A DNA stretch of 64,000 bases from an uncultured Lachnospiraceae bacterium (lineage in GTDB: Bacteria; Bacillota; Clostridia; Lachnospirales; Lachnospiraceae): contig URRW01000005.1 in NCBI GenBank assembly GCA_900550285.1, positions 40,667 through 104,666 on the forward strand, written 5' to 3'. Below, piece after piece: positions 8,802 through 17,029 of the stretch (positions within the stretch are counted from its first letter, which is position 1; each line of letters starts with the position of its first letter). The notes under the pieces were generated by a model. It searched no databases and was not told where the DNA came from. It saw only the letters and a list, made by a program, of their open reading frames with translations. Position numbers and translations under genes: made by a program.

Positions 8802-10091
8802 TCAGTCGTTGTTTGTCACAACCTCGCCGTGGCCCAGATTGTAGGTGATCTCGCCTTCCAGCTCTACCTTCAGGACGGTCGCGTACTCATGCATATCCAT
8901 GTTCTGTGCCCAGATCCAGCAGGTTCCCGGAATGCCGCTCCACGGCAGGGAGCCTGTATAGGTAAACTCCAGCTCCTGACCGGTATGCAGAACGCTTACC
9001 TTCTTCACGGGAGTCTTTACGCCCTTTAAGCACAGCGCCTCGGTGGGCTTGTCGTATACGAACAGGTAGATCGTCTTTTTATCCTTGGAAAGCGTGCTGC
9101 CGCCTAAGAACTGCTGGTAAACCAGACCCTTTTCCGTATCGTATACCGCTTCCTCATGATCGTGGATCCAGCTTCCCAGATCCAGCAGGATCTTCTCCTG
9201 ACGCTCATCCAGCGTGCCGTCCTCCTTCGGACCTACGTCCAGAAGCATCTTGCCGCCCAGCGTGATGCAGTCGCAGAACATACGCACGATCTGGCCGCTC
9301 GTCTTGTAGTCGTTGTCGCTGGGACGGTAGCCCCACGAATCGTTGATCGTCGTGCAGAACTCCCATACGCCCTCGGGGCCGTACAGCGGGATTCCCTGCT
9401 CGGGCGTCTCGTAATCGCCGTAGCCCTGCATACGGGAATTTAATACCACGTTCGGGTTTAAGCTGTGCAGATACTCTCTGAATTCAGGCATCTTCCACTG
9501 CGCCGCGCTTCTCTCCCAGTCGCCGTCGAACCACAGAAGGTCAACCGTGCCGTAGTTTGTCATCAGCTCTCTTAACTGGTTGTTGTTAAATTCCAGAAAC
9601 TCCTGCCATTTTTCCGGATCCTCGGGGCCGCCTGCCGGCGTTGCAAATACGTCCTTCAAGCAGTCCTCCGGCTTTGCGCCTTCCGGATAAACCGTCCTGT
9701 AGCGGGGATCGGACCAGTCGATCAGGGAGAAATAAATACCGGTCTTTAAGCCCGCCTTGTGCATCGCGTCCGCATACTCTTTTACCAGATCCCTTGCAGC
9801 CGGGGTCTTTTTCACAACGCTTAAATCGCTGTACTTTGTGTCAAACAGCGCCACGCCGTCATGATGCTTGGAGGTCATGACAACGTACTGCGCACCCGCT
9901 TTTTTAAACAGATCCGCCCATTTGTCCGCGTCAAATTTGGAAGCCGTGAAGCCCTCGCACTGCTTCATGTAATCTTCATAGGAGATGTTGCCGTTGTGGA
10001 ACGACCAGGACTCGGAAACGTCGCCCACCGCATAAATACCATAGTGAATAAAAATACCCAGCTTTGCCTGCCGGAACCAATCCTGCATCAT
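8802..10091 (-). CDS. Alpha-L-fucosidase, GH29
   Basis: This 429-residue enzyme is predicted to remove alpha-L-fucose from oligosaccharides by a retaining mechanism. The N-terminus (FRQAKLGIFIHYGIYAVGDV), YVVMTSKHHDGVALFD near 70-85 and the nucleophile motif LLWFDGDW with Asp189 are diagnostic. The C-terminal 90 residues form the beta-sandwich domain. There is no signal peptide, which fits intracellular hydrolysis after import. It follows the solute-binding protein gene, separated by a terminator-like hairpin. The start is the first of two adjacent ATG codons, with GGAGG 9 nt upstream. A second, only distantly similar GH29 gene occurs at 51261-52736. Confidence 0.92.
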   Translation of the reverse strand: MMQDWFRQAKLGIFIHYGIYAVGDVSESWSFHNGNISYEDYMKQCEGFTASKFDADKWADLFKKAGAQYVVMTSKHHDGVALFDTKYSDLSVVKKTPAARDLVKEYADAMHKAGLKTGIYFSLIDWSDPRYRTVYPEGAKPEDCLKDVFATPAGGPEDPEKWQEFLEFNNNQLRELMTNYGTVDLLWFDGDWERSAAQWKMPEFREYLHSLNPNVVLNSRMQGYGDYETPEQGIPLYGPEGVWEFCTTINDSWGYRPSDNDYKTSGQIVRMFCDCITLGGKMLLDVGPKEDGTLDERQEKILLDLGSWIHDHEEAVYDTEKGLVYQQFLGGSTLSKDKKTIYLFVYDKPTEALCLKGVKTPVKKVSVLHTGQELEFTYTGSLPWSGIPGTCWIWAQNMDMHEYATVLKVELEGEITYNLGHGEVVTNND

Positions 10092-10141
10092 AATTTTGTT
10101 CCTCCATCATACATTAAGATAATTCTGAATGATTTTTTGAT

Positions 10142-10177
10142 AAAAAAAAGGCACATTACAATATTTCGTAATATGCC
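10142..10177 (-). terminator. Terminator after the solute-binding protein gene
   Basis: A 10-bp stem with one mismatch pairs 10150-10159 with 10168-10177. On the minus strand it is followed by eight T residues (10142-10149). It would reduce readthrough from the abundant binding-protein mRNA into the fucosidase gene. Confidence 0.75.
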
Positions 10178-10224
10178 TTTTTTGTGTTTACACACTCATG
10201 CGCGTCTGCGCCTCATAAAATTCC

Positions 10225-11853
10225 TTATTCAGCGATCTTCTCAACGCCCTGCATTGCCAGCCAGTCTTCCAGACCAAGAGCCTTGATGCCGTCAACGTAT
10301 GCCTGCCATGCAGCGTCATCGTCTACATCCAGCTCGCCTGTTACGAACATAGCCTGCTGCTGCTCGAAGTAGTCCAGAATTGCTGTGGAAGTATCCGCAT
10401 ACTGGTCTACCTTGTCCATCTCTACCCAGAAGGAAGGAATTACGTTCTCTGTCAGGTTGGGCTCGTAAGTCTCCTCAACAGCCTTCTTCTCATCGTAGTT
10501 CGGGTTCTCTTCGATGAACTCAAAGCCTTCGGGCAGGTACTTGGGCAGAGCCTGAGGCCACAGATTGCCCCATGCGTACTGCTCCTGCTCTTCCTCAGAC
10601 AGAGTAGACATATCGATTGCATGGTAGCCGTCTTCTTCTTTGTTTACGATCTTGCCTACAGGTCCTTTGTTACATCCGATACCGTTCTCCAGTGCGAATG
10701 CGTTATCGAACCAACGGCAGATAACTTCAGGATGTTCAGCGTTGTCTGTGATAACAGCCTGTGTTCTGTAGGTGTTTGTACCCGGTGTGCTTCTCAGCCA
10801 CTTACCGCCTTTTTCAACGTTCAGGACAGGAAGTACGTCATACGGGGGCTTCTCGGGGCTCTGCGGAATACCGGAGAACTCGTTGCTGCCGTAAGCGATG
10901 GATACGCCGTACATATCCTGATTACCTTTACCTTCCCATGTGGAAGTATCCTGTGTGAACAGCTCTACGTCGATCAGGCCTTTCTCGTACAGGCTGTTGA
11001 ACCAGCTTAAGAACTCTCTGTATGTGGAGCTGATACCGCCGTAGGTAACTTCCTCGTTCAGCATACCGATACCGGTCTTATCCATCGGGAAGCCAAACCA
11101 GCCGGTCATTCCCTCGATGTGCTTGTTGTTCGGGTCAGCAGAGAACGGGATCTCGTCTGTCGGATCGCCGTTGCCGTTTGCATCCTGATCCTTGAATGCC
11201 TGCAGGACTGCCTCGAACTCCTCTGTCGTGGTGGGCATATCCATGCCTACATTTTTCAGCCAGTCGCTGTTGATGAAAGGAGTGTAACCAACAGTTGTAT
11301 CATCTACAACGTAAGGGATGGAGTAGATATGGCCGTCCGGAGCGGTCATCTTCTCTCTTACGCCGGGACGATCCAGCATTGCCGTGATGTTCGGGCAGTA
11401 CTTCTCGAAGTAGCCTTCCAGCGGGATGAATACGCCCTGATTTACGCCGTATGTCAGGATCATGCTGTCTGTTAATGTCCAGCCGCCGATTACGTCAGCA
11501 TAGTCGCCGGAGTTTAAGTCCAGGTTCAGACGCTCTGTAGCGGTCTCGTAGGGGAAGAGCTTCAGCTCAACGTCTACGCCTGTCTGCTCTTTTAAGATCG
11601 GCATCATAACGAATTCGCCTGTGGAGCTGCTGTCGTCTACGAAGATAGAGAAGCTGTAAGCTCCCTCGTCTACGATCGGCAGGCCCTCTGCATACATCAG
11701 GCCGTCTACCTTGCCGTCTGCGTCTACTGTCTGCTCCTCAACGGGAGTAGCAGCGCCGTTGCCGCCGCCTGCGTTCTCAGAGCCGCCGCAGCCTGCCAGC
11801 GTGCCTGCGAACATTGCCGCAACCAGCAGTAATGCTACTGATTTCTTTTTCAT
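10225..11853 (-). CDS. ABC transporter sugar-binding lipoprotein
   Basis: The 542-residue product is the extracellular substrate-binding subunit of a CUT1-type sugar importer. It starts with a lipoprotein signal peptide (MKKKSVALLLVAAMFAGTLA) with the lipobox LAGC, giving lipidation at Cys22, followed by a Gly/Asn linker. The mature part matches the long LplA-like class (about 500 residues) that pairs with LplB and YtcP permeases, both encoded just upstream. Ligand class is probably an oligosaccharide, possibly fucosylated given the next gene. AGGAGG lies 7 nt before the ATG. No ATPase is in the locus; such systems usually share an MsmX-like ATPase encoded elsewhere. Confidence 0.9.
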   Translation of the reverse strand: MKKKSVALLLVAAMFAGTLAGCGGSENAGGGNGAATPVEEQTVDADGKVDGLMYAEGLPIVDEGAYSFSIFVDDSSSTGEFVMMPILKEQTGVDVELKLFPYETATERLNLDLNSGDYADVIGGWTLTDSMILTYGVNQGVFIPLEGYFEKYCPNITAMLDRPGVREKMTAPDGHIYSIPYVVDDTTVGYTPFINSDWLKNVGMDMPTTTEEFEAVLQAFKDQDANGNGDPTDEIPFSADPNNKHIEGMTGWFGFPMDKTGIGMLNEEVTYGGISSTYREFLSWFNSLYEKGLIDVELFTQDTSTWEGKGNQDMYGVSIAYGSNEFSGIPQSPEKPPYDVLPVLNVEKGGKWLRSTPGTNTYRTQAVITDNAEHPEVICRWFDNAFALENGIGCNKGPVGKIVNKEEDGYHAIDMSTLSEEEQEQYAWGNLWPQALPKYLPEGFEFIEENPNYDEKKAVEETYEPNLTENVIPSFWVEMDKVDQYADTSTAILDYFEQQQAMFVTGELDVDDDAAWQAYVDGIKALGLEDWLAMQGVEKIAE

Positions 11854-11888
11854 TTTACTTTCCTCCTAAAATTTATGCTTCTTTTTAA

Positions 11889-11922
11889 ACGGCATATCCT
11901 GTCGTCAGGCAGCATATGCCGT
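11889..11922 (-). promoter_or_regulatory. Intra-operon stem-loop before the binding-protein gene
   Basis: A perfect 9-bp pair (ACGGCATAT at 11889-11897 with 11914-11922) is extended by an inner CCTG/CAGG pair. It lies between the permease stop and the binding-protein start. Its likely role is as an mRNA stabiliser or processing stop that raises expression of the binding protein over the permeases (inference). Confidence 0.5.
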
Positions 11923-11946
11923 CACAGCAACAATGGAATCCGGGGA

Positions 11947-12882
11947 TCAGCCCTTTACGGAACCGATCATAACGCCCTTTACAAAATGCTTCTGGATGAA
12001 AGGATACAGCACCAGTACCGGGATGGAGCTGATGATGATCAGGGAGTACTTCATCAGATCCAGCAGCTCCTGCTTCTCTCTCATCGCCGCTCTTGCCTCG
12101 GCAGTCGTCGCCGCCTGGGACAGTGCATTCTGGTTTGTGATCAGGATATTTCTCAGCACGAGCTGTAACGGGTACTTGTCCTGATCGGAGATGTACAGCA
12201 ATGCGGAGAAGTAAGAGTTCCAGTGGCCTACGCCGTAGTACAGTACCAGGATCGCGGTGATCGCTGCGGACAGCGGCAGGGCGATCGCAAAGAAGAATCT
12301 TCCCTGTGTACAACCGTCGATCTCGGCAGCCTCGTACAGTTCCTCGGAAATGTTCGTCTGGAAGAAAGTACGGGCAACGATCATGTTGTATACGCTCAAG
12401 CATCCGGGCAGGATCAGCGCCCACATGGTGTTCAGCATCTGCATGTTTCTTACAACCAGGTAGGTAGGGATCATACCGCCGCTGAAGAACATCGTGATCA
12501 TGTAAAAGATCGTGATGGGCTTCTTGCCGCTGAACTTGGATCTGGACAACGCATACGCGGTAGGAAGCGTAACAGCCAGGTTCACAAGAACGCCGAAGAA
12601 CGTATAAATGATGGAGTTCACGAAACCGGTCATAACCAGCTCGTCCTTAAATACTTCCGCATAACCCTTTAACGTAAAGCCGATGGGTCTCCAAAGCACC
12701 TTGCCGGCGGATACCGCAGACGGATCACTGATGGAGGAAATAATAACCCACCACAGCGGATATGCTACAACTAACAGGATCAGTGTCAGGATCACAAAAA
12801 TGACCGCATCGTAAATGACGTCTTCCCGACAGCGTTTGATTTTCTTCTTGGAAGTAAATTCCATTTCTCTCGTCTTTTTCAT
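11947..12882 (-). CDS. Carbohydrate ABC transporter permease (YtcP-like)
   Basis: This 311-residue inner-membrane subunit has six predicted membrane helices after a basic N-terminal tail; the first is near residues 25-50 (IYDAVIFVILTLILLVVAYP). The EAA loop that contacts the ATPase reads ELYEAAEIDGCTQGRFFFAI near residues 180-200. Together with the upstream permease it forms the translocation channel for the sugar bound by the lipoprotein. The start follows AGGAGG by 4 nt. It is 12 bp from the preceding permease gene, clearly one operon. Confidence 0.92.
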   Translation of the reverse strand: MKKTREMEFTSKKKIKRCREDVIYDAVIFVILTLILLVVAYPLWWVIISSISDPSAVSAGKVLWRPIGFTLKGYAEVFKDELVMTGFVNSIIYTFFGVLVNLAVTLPTAYALSRSKFSGKKPITIFYMITMFFSGGMIPTYLVVRNMQMLNTMWALILPGCLSVYNMIVARTFFQTNISEELYEAAEIDGCTQGRFFFAIALPLSAAITAILVLYYGVGHWNSYFSALLYISDQDKYPLQLVLRNILITNQNALSQAATTAEARAAMREKQELLDLMKYSLIIISSIPVLVLYPFIQKHFVKGVMIGSVKG

Positions 12883-12894
12883 GTTTCCTCCTTC

Positions 12895-13824
12895 TTACCA
12901 CAGGCTGTTGCCAGACAGCTTGTCCGCCGCCTTATTCACGATGATGATCATAACAAGGTTGATCAGCGTGTTGAACAGGCCGATTGCAGTGGAGTACGAC
13001 ATATCATTGTTGATCATACCGACCTTATACACATAAGTGGAAATGATCTCGGATACCTGCAGGTTCAAGTCGTTCTGCAGCAGGTAAGCCTTCTCGAAGC
13101 CGATGGACAGGATGCTGCCGCAGTTCATGATCAGCAGGATCGTTGCGGTCGGCAGGATCGAAGGAAGGTCGATATGACGGATCAGCTGGAACTTGGTCGC
13201 GCCGTCAACCTTCGCCGCCTCATGCAGCTCGGGGCTGATACCGGACAGCGCCGCGAAGTAAATAACGGAGTTCCATCCCATTGTCTGCCATACGCCCGTC
13301 CATGTATAAATGTGACGCCAGTATTCCTTCTTCGCCATCAGGTTGACGGAATCGCCGCCGAACATCTTGATGACATTGCCAATCACGCCGACGGAAGGAG
13401 ACAGGAACAGGATGATCATACCACACATAACCACGGCGGAAATGAAGTTCGGCGCATAGGTTACAGTCTGGATCACCTTGCGGTATCTCTTATGTCTGAA
13501 GGAGTTCAGCATCAGGGCAAGGATGATCGGGATCGGGAAAGATACGATCAATCCGTATAAGCTCAGGATCAGGGTATTCTTGATCGTCATTTCAAAATAC
13601 GGCGAATCAAAGAATCTCTGGAAGTAGTACAGGCCCACCCACGGGCTGTTCCAGATACCAGCCTTCGCGTTGTAGCGGCGGAATGCGATCTGTACGCCGT
13701 ACATCGGAATGTAGCTGAAAATAAATGTCAGGATGATGCCGGGAACGCAAAACAGGTACAAGGACAGGTCTCTTTTAAATGTCCGTTTTGCATTTCCTTT
13801 CTTTTTAGGTTGCTTAGCTTTCAT
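12895..13824 (-). CDS. ABC transporter permease (LplB-like)
   Basis: This 309-residue permease is the first gene of the importer operon. It has a Lys-rich N-terminus, six predicted membrane helices beginning near residue 22 (LYLFCVPGIILTFIFSYIPM), and an EAA loop reading ELHEAAKVDGATKFQLIRHI near residues 200-220. It matches the LplB class that partners with long LplA-type binding proteins. The ribosome site GGGAGAAG precedes the ATG. A strong promoter and a palindrome lie about 150 bp upstream, so regulation of the whole transport and hydrolysis operon probably acts there. Confidence 0.92.
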   Translation of the reverse strand: MKAKQPKKKGNAKRTFKRDLSLYLFCVPGIILTFIFSYIPMYGVQIAFRRYNAKAGIWNSPWVGLYYFQRFFDSPYFEMTIKNTLILSLYGLIVSFPIPIILALMLNSFRHKRYRKVIQTVTYAPNFISAVVMCGMIILFLSPSVGVIGNVIKMFGGDSVNLMAKKEYWRHIYTWTGVWQTMGWNSVIYFAALSGISPELHEAAKVDGATKFQLIRHIDLPSILPTATILLIMNCGSILSIGFEKAYLLQNDLNLQVSEIISTYVYKVGMINNDMSYSTAIGLFNTLINLVMIIIVNKAADKLSGNSLW

Positions 13825-13963
13825 ACACTTCTCCCTTCTTTTGTGCTGCGCTTGTATAACTTATCCGCTCAGCCCACGCCTATGAACATATTTGTGAACA
13901 TTATTTTGTGGCGGCTTCAGTTTCTTTTTTAGAGGTGTAATAAAAAGTGTCAAATCTTTATAA

Positions 13964-13979
13964 AATTTCATGTGAAATT
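13964..13979. promoter_or_regulatory. Operator-like palindrome in the importer operon leader
   Basis: Two 7-nt arms (AATTTCA and TGAAATT) are perfect complements around 2 nt. The site lies at about +6 to +21 relative to the predicted importer promoter, where a repressor would block transcription. The cognate regulator is not encoded nearby. Confidence 0.5.
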
Positions 13980-13990
13980 ATTATGTATAA

Positions 13991-14019
13991 ATAATAATCT
14001 ACCTGCTTCCCGTTGTCAA
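13991..14019 (-). promoter_or_regulatory. Sigma-A promoter of the importer operon
   Basis: On the minus strand a perfect -35 (TTGACA, 14014-14019) and a -10 of TATTAT (13991-13996) are separated by 17 bp. This predicts a 5' leader of about 160 nt before the LplB-like gene. Confidence 0.75.
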
Positions 14020-14155
14020 TATTTTTGCGTTTTTTCTTTCTTTTTATACTTTTTTCACATTTTTAATCGCTTTTTCAGCTCTCTTTTTTGTTCAAGTTGT
14101 TTTAACACTTTTTACTTTTGTTCACTTTTGTTCATTTTCCGTGTTGTTTCCGCGC

Positions 14156-14184
14156 TTGTACATCTGTTTGCACAATGGTATAAT
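14156..14184 (+). promoter_or_regulatory. Sigma-A promoter of the CBM9-like gene
   Basis: TTGTAC (14156-14161) and a perfect TATAAT (14179-14184) are separated by 17 bp and lie 50 bp before the start codon. The promoter is divergent from the importer promoter. The strongly T-rich stretch between the two is otherwise featureless. Confidence 0.75.
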
Positions 14185-14234
14185 GGGCGTAATAACAGCG
14201 CCGTTTTCCAACCGCGCAGAAAAGAGGTAATGCT

Positions 14235-15293
14235 ATGAGCAAGATCAACATCCCCATTCCTGCCGTCGATTTCCAGCCTCCGGTTTATGTATGCCGCCGC
14301 GCTGCCGGCGAATTTACGCTGGACGGCAGGCTCGACAAGCCTTTCTGGGAAAATGCCCCCTGGACGGACGCTTTTCTGGACATCGAAGGCAGCCACATGC
14401 CCCTGCCCCGTTTTCTTACCCGTGCAAAAATGCTCTGGGACGATGAAAACATCTACTTCGGCGCTCAGCTGGACGGCGACGAGATCTGGGGGCATATTAC
14501 GGACCGTGACGCCGTAATCTTTTACGACAACGATTTCGAGATCTTCATCGATCCCGACTCCGATACCCAGCAGTATTACGAGTTTGAAATGAACGTACTG
14601 AACACCGTCTGGGATCTGTTCCTTCCTATTGCATACAGAGACGGCGGCGACGCGTTAAACGGCTTTGATTATCACGGCCTGCGTACTGCGGTCCATGTGG
14701 ACGGCACAGTCAACGACCCTTCCGCCAAAAACAACAGCTGGTCCGTTGAGGTGGTGATCCCTTTCGCTTCTTTAAATGAATGCCTGCCCGGACAGCCGGT
14801 TCCTGCATCCGGCGATTTTTACCGCCTGAACTTCTCCCGTGTCCAGTGGAAAGTGGACGTGGATGAGAACGGCTACCACAAGCGCACCGACGAAAACGGC
14901 AAACCGCTTCCCGAGGACAACTGGGTATGGGCGCCCACCGGCGTGATCAACATCCATTATCCCGAGCTGTGGGGCTTTTTGTTCTTCGCGGGCGAAAACG
15001 ACAGCGAAACAGCCTTTTCCATCCCCGAGGATGAGAAGCGCAAGTGGGAGCTGCGCAAGCTTTACTATGCGGAAAAGATCCACTTCGACCTGCACGGCTG
15101 CTACACCGCCGACATCGACGTTCTCAAGGCGATCCTGAAAGAGTACGCCCCGAACGAAAAGAATACTTCTGTAAGGGAAGGGCTTGCCTATACCGTCGAG
15201 GCGACCTCCCACGGCTTCGAGCTTTCCTGCCCCGCAGAGGAGGACGGTCATGAGATCGTGCTCTTTGGCAACGGCAAGGTAAAAAAGATCTGA
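14235..15293 (+). CDS. CBM9-like carbohydrate-binding domain protein
   Basis: The 352-residue protein matches the carbohydrate-binding family 9-like group: FTLDGRLDKPFWENAPWTDAF near residues 27-46, FYDNDFEIFIDPDSDTQQYY near 95-115 and VVIPFASL near 177. Family members bind sugars, often as a module of xylanases, but stand-alone cytoplasmic versions such as this have no assigned role. No signal peptide is seen. AGAGG precedes the ATG. It is transcribed away from the importer operon under its own promoter, so it is probably part of the same sugar response. Its function here could be binding or sensing of an intracellular oligosaccharide. Confidence 0.8.
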   Translation: MSKINIPIPAVDFQPPVYVCRRAAGEFTLDGRLDKPFWENAPWTDAFLDIEGSHMPLPRFLTRAKMLWDDENIYFGAQLDGDEIWGHITDRDAVIFYDNDFEIFIDPDSDTQQYYEFEMNVLNTVWDLFLPIAYRDGGDALNGFDYHGLRTAVHVDGTVNDPSAKNNSWSVEVVIPFASLNECLPGQPVPASGDFYRLNFSRVQWKVDVDENGYHKRTDENGKPLPEDNWVWAPTGVINIHYPELWGFLFFAGENDSETAFSIPEDEKRKWELRKLYYAEKIHFDLHGCYTADIDVLKAILKEYAPNEKNTSVREGLAYTVEATSHGFELSCPAEEDGHEIVLFGNGKVKKI

Positions 15294-15320
15294 ACGCCGT
15301 CGGAAAATAAAACAGAATTT

Positions 15321-15345
15321 AAAAAAGTGTGCGCCTTGGCGCATA
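15321..15345 (-). terminator. Small hairpin with T run, second copy of the 8640 hairpin
   Basis: GTGTGCG at 15327-15333 pairs with CGCATAC at 15339-15345 (one G-T pair), followed on the minus strand by six T. It repeats the 8640-8664 hairpin almost exactly and backs up the larger terminator beside it. Confidence 0.45.
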
Positions 15346-15350
15346 CAAGC

Positions 15351-15388
15351 AAGAACGGGAATGAGACTTCCGCCTCATTCCCGTTCTT
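15351..15388. terminator. Bidirectional terminator between convergent genes
   Basis: A perfect 15-bp stem (15351-15365 with 15374-15388) encloses an 8-nt loop and is flanked by T-rich sequence on the plus strand. It separates the convergent CBM9-like and ribulose-phosphate epimerase genes. Confidence 0.85.
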
Positions 15389-15402
15389 TTCTTCTATCTT
15401 GA

Positions 15403-16071
15403 TCACGCTTCCCCGTTTTTACGGCGGATTACTTCCATGATCTCCGCCGCCCTTTTCGCAGGATCGCCAAACACCGAAGAGCCTGCCACGAGCACGTCCG
15501 CGCCCGCGTCCAGCACCATTTCCGCGTTGTCTGCGCCGATGCCGCCGTCCACTTCCAGCTCGATCCGCCGTCCGCATGCGGAGATCATCTCCGATGCGCG
15601 GCGGATGCGTTCCGTCGCCTCCGGATTATACTTCTGCCCGCCAAATCCCGGCTCCACGCTCATGATCAGCAAAAGATCCATGCAGTCCAAATATTCTGCC
15701 GCCGCTTCCAGATCCGTGCCCGGCTTGATGGAAACTCCCGCCCGGCAGCCTGTGCTGTGGATCAGGTCGATTGTCCCTCTCACGTCTGCACAGGCTTCCA
15801 GATGAAACGTAATAATGTCCGCGCCCGCCTTTGCAAAGGCTTCCACATAGCGTTCCGGCTCAATGATCATCAGGTGTACGTCCAGAACCATATCGCAGGA
15901 TCTGCGGATGGACTCCACAACGCACATGCCGTACGACAGCGCCGGCACAAACATGCCGTCCATCACGTCGATGTGCAGGTATTTCGCCCCCGCCCTTTTT
16001 ACCTCCTCAATCTGTTCTCCCAGCCTCATGATGTCTGCCGCCAAAATAGACGGAGCCAGAATCTTCTCCAT
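15403..16071 (-). CDS. rpe: Ribulose-phosphate 3-epimerase
   Basis: This 222-residue TIM-barrel enzyme interconverts ribulose 5-phosphate and xylulose 5-phosphate. It shows SILAAD at the N-terminus, HIDVMDGMFVPALSYG with metal and catalytic residues, VHLMI, MSVEPGFGGQKY and the C-terminal EVDGGIG and VAGSSVFG phosphate-binding loops. I start at the ATG at 16071 with AAGGAGA 6 nt upstream, not at the upstream codon nine residues earlier. It is 13 bp after the transketolase C-half gene, forming a three-gene non-oxidative pentose-phosphate operon. Confidence 0.95.
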   Translation of the reverse strand: MEKILAPSILAADIMRLGEQIEEVKRAGAKYLHIDVMDGMFVPALSYGMCVVESIRRSCDMVLDVHLMIIEPERYVEAFAKAGADIITFHLEACADVRGTIDLIHSTGCRAGVSIKPGTDLEAAAEYLDCMDLLLIMSVEPGFGGQKYNPEATERIRRASEMISACGRRIELEVDGGIGADNAEMVLDAGADVLVAGSSVFGDPAKRAAEIMEVIRRKNGEA

Positions 16072-16084
16072 GAAATCTCCTTTC

Positions 16085-17029
16085 TTATCGGGTCGCAAAT
16101 TCTTTCACACGTCTGTAAACGCCTTCGCCGTCCAGACCATATTTTACCAGCAGCGCCGCCGCGGAACCGGATTCCCCGAACACATCGTTGATGCCGATGC
16201 GGCATACGGGCGTCGGGCAAAGCTCGGAAAGTGCCTCGCACACTGCGCTGCCCAGACCGCCGATCACGGAATGCTCTTCCGCCGTCACTACCTTTCCTGT
16301 CTTCTTCGCACTCTTTACGATCAGCTCCGTATCCAGAGGCTTGATCGTGTGAATGTTGATCACTTCTGCGCTCACGCCTTCAGCCGCCAGCTTCTCCGCA
16401 GCCTCCAGCGCAGAATTTACAAGGATGCCCGTCGCAACGATCGTCACGTCCGTACCTTCCCTTAATACAACGCCCTTGCCCATCTCAAACGTATAATCGG
16501 GGCGGTCGTTGATGACCGGGACTGCCGAACGTCCGAAACGCATATATACAGGCCCTTCATGCTCGATTGCGGCTTTTACGCATGCCCTTGCCTCTACCGC
16601 ATCGGCAGGATTTAAAATCACCATGCCCGGGATCGTGCGCATCAGGGCGATGTCCTCGTTGCACTGATGGGTCGCGCCGTCCTCGCCGACCGTAATGCCC
16701 GCATGGGTCGCGCCGATCTTTACGTTTAAGTGGGGATATCCGATGGAATTGCGCACCTGCTCAAACGCCCTTCCTGCCGCGAACATTGCAAACGTGCTCG
16801 CCACCGGGATTTTTCCTACAAGGGACAGGCCCGCCGCCATGCCCATCATGTTTGCTTCCGCGATACCGCAGTCGATGTGGCGCTCGGGAAATTTCTTTTT
16901 AAATACGCTGGTCTTTGTTGCAGCCGCAAGATCTGCGTCCAGCACGACCAGATTCGGATATGTCTCGCCCAGTTCAGCCAGCATTTCCCCATAGGCTTCT
17001 CTGGTTGCAATCTTTTTTACTTCTGACAT
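16085..17029 (-). CDS. Transketolase, C-terminal subunit
   Basis: This 314-residue protein carries the pyrimidine-binding and C-terminal domains of a split transketolase. HIDCGIAEANMMGMAAGLSL near residues 51-70 includes the Glu that activates thiamine diphosphate, and HAGITVGEDGATHQ near 109-122 is typical. It pairs with the N-terminal subunit encoded immediately upstream; the start codon lies 13 bp inside that gene, suggesting translational coupling. Split transketolases are common in Firmicutes sugar-catabolic operons. It is expected to act in the cytosol on pentose phosphates. Confidence 0.93.
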   Translation of the reverse strand: MSEVKKIATREAYGEMLAELGETYPNLVVLDADLAAATKTSVFKKKFPERHIDCGIAEANMMGMAAGLSLVGKIPVASTFAMFAAGRAFEQVRNSIGYPHLNVKIGATHAGITVGEDGATHQCNEDIALMRTIPGMVILNPADAVEARACVKAAIEHEGPVYMRFGRSAVPVINDRPDYTFEMGKGVVLREGTDVTIVATGILVNSALEAAEKLAAEGVSAEVINIHTIKPLDTELIVKSAKKTGKVVTAEEHSVIGGLGSAVCEALSELCPTPVCRIGINDVFGESGSAAALLVKYGLDGEGVYRRVKEFATR

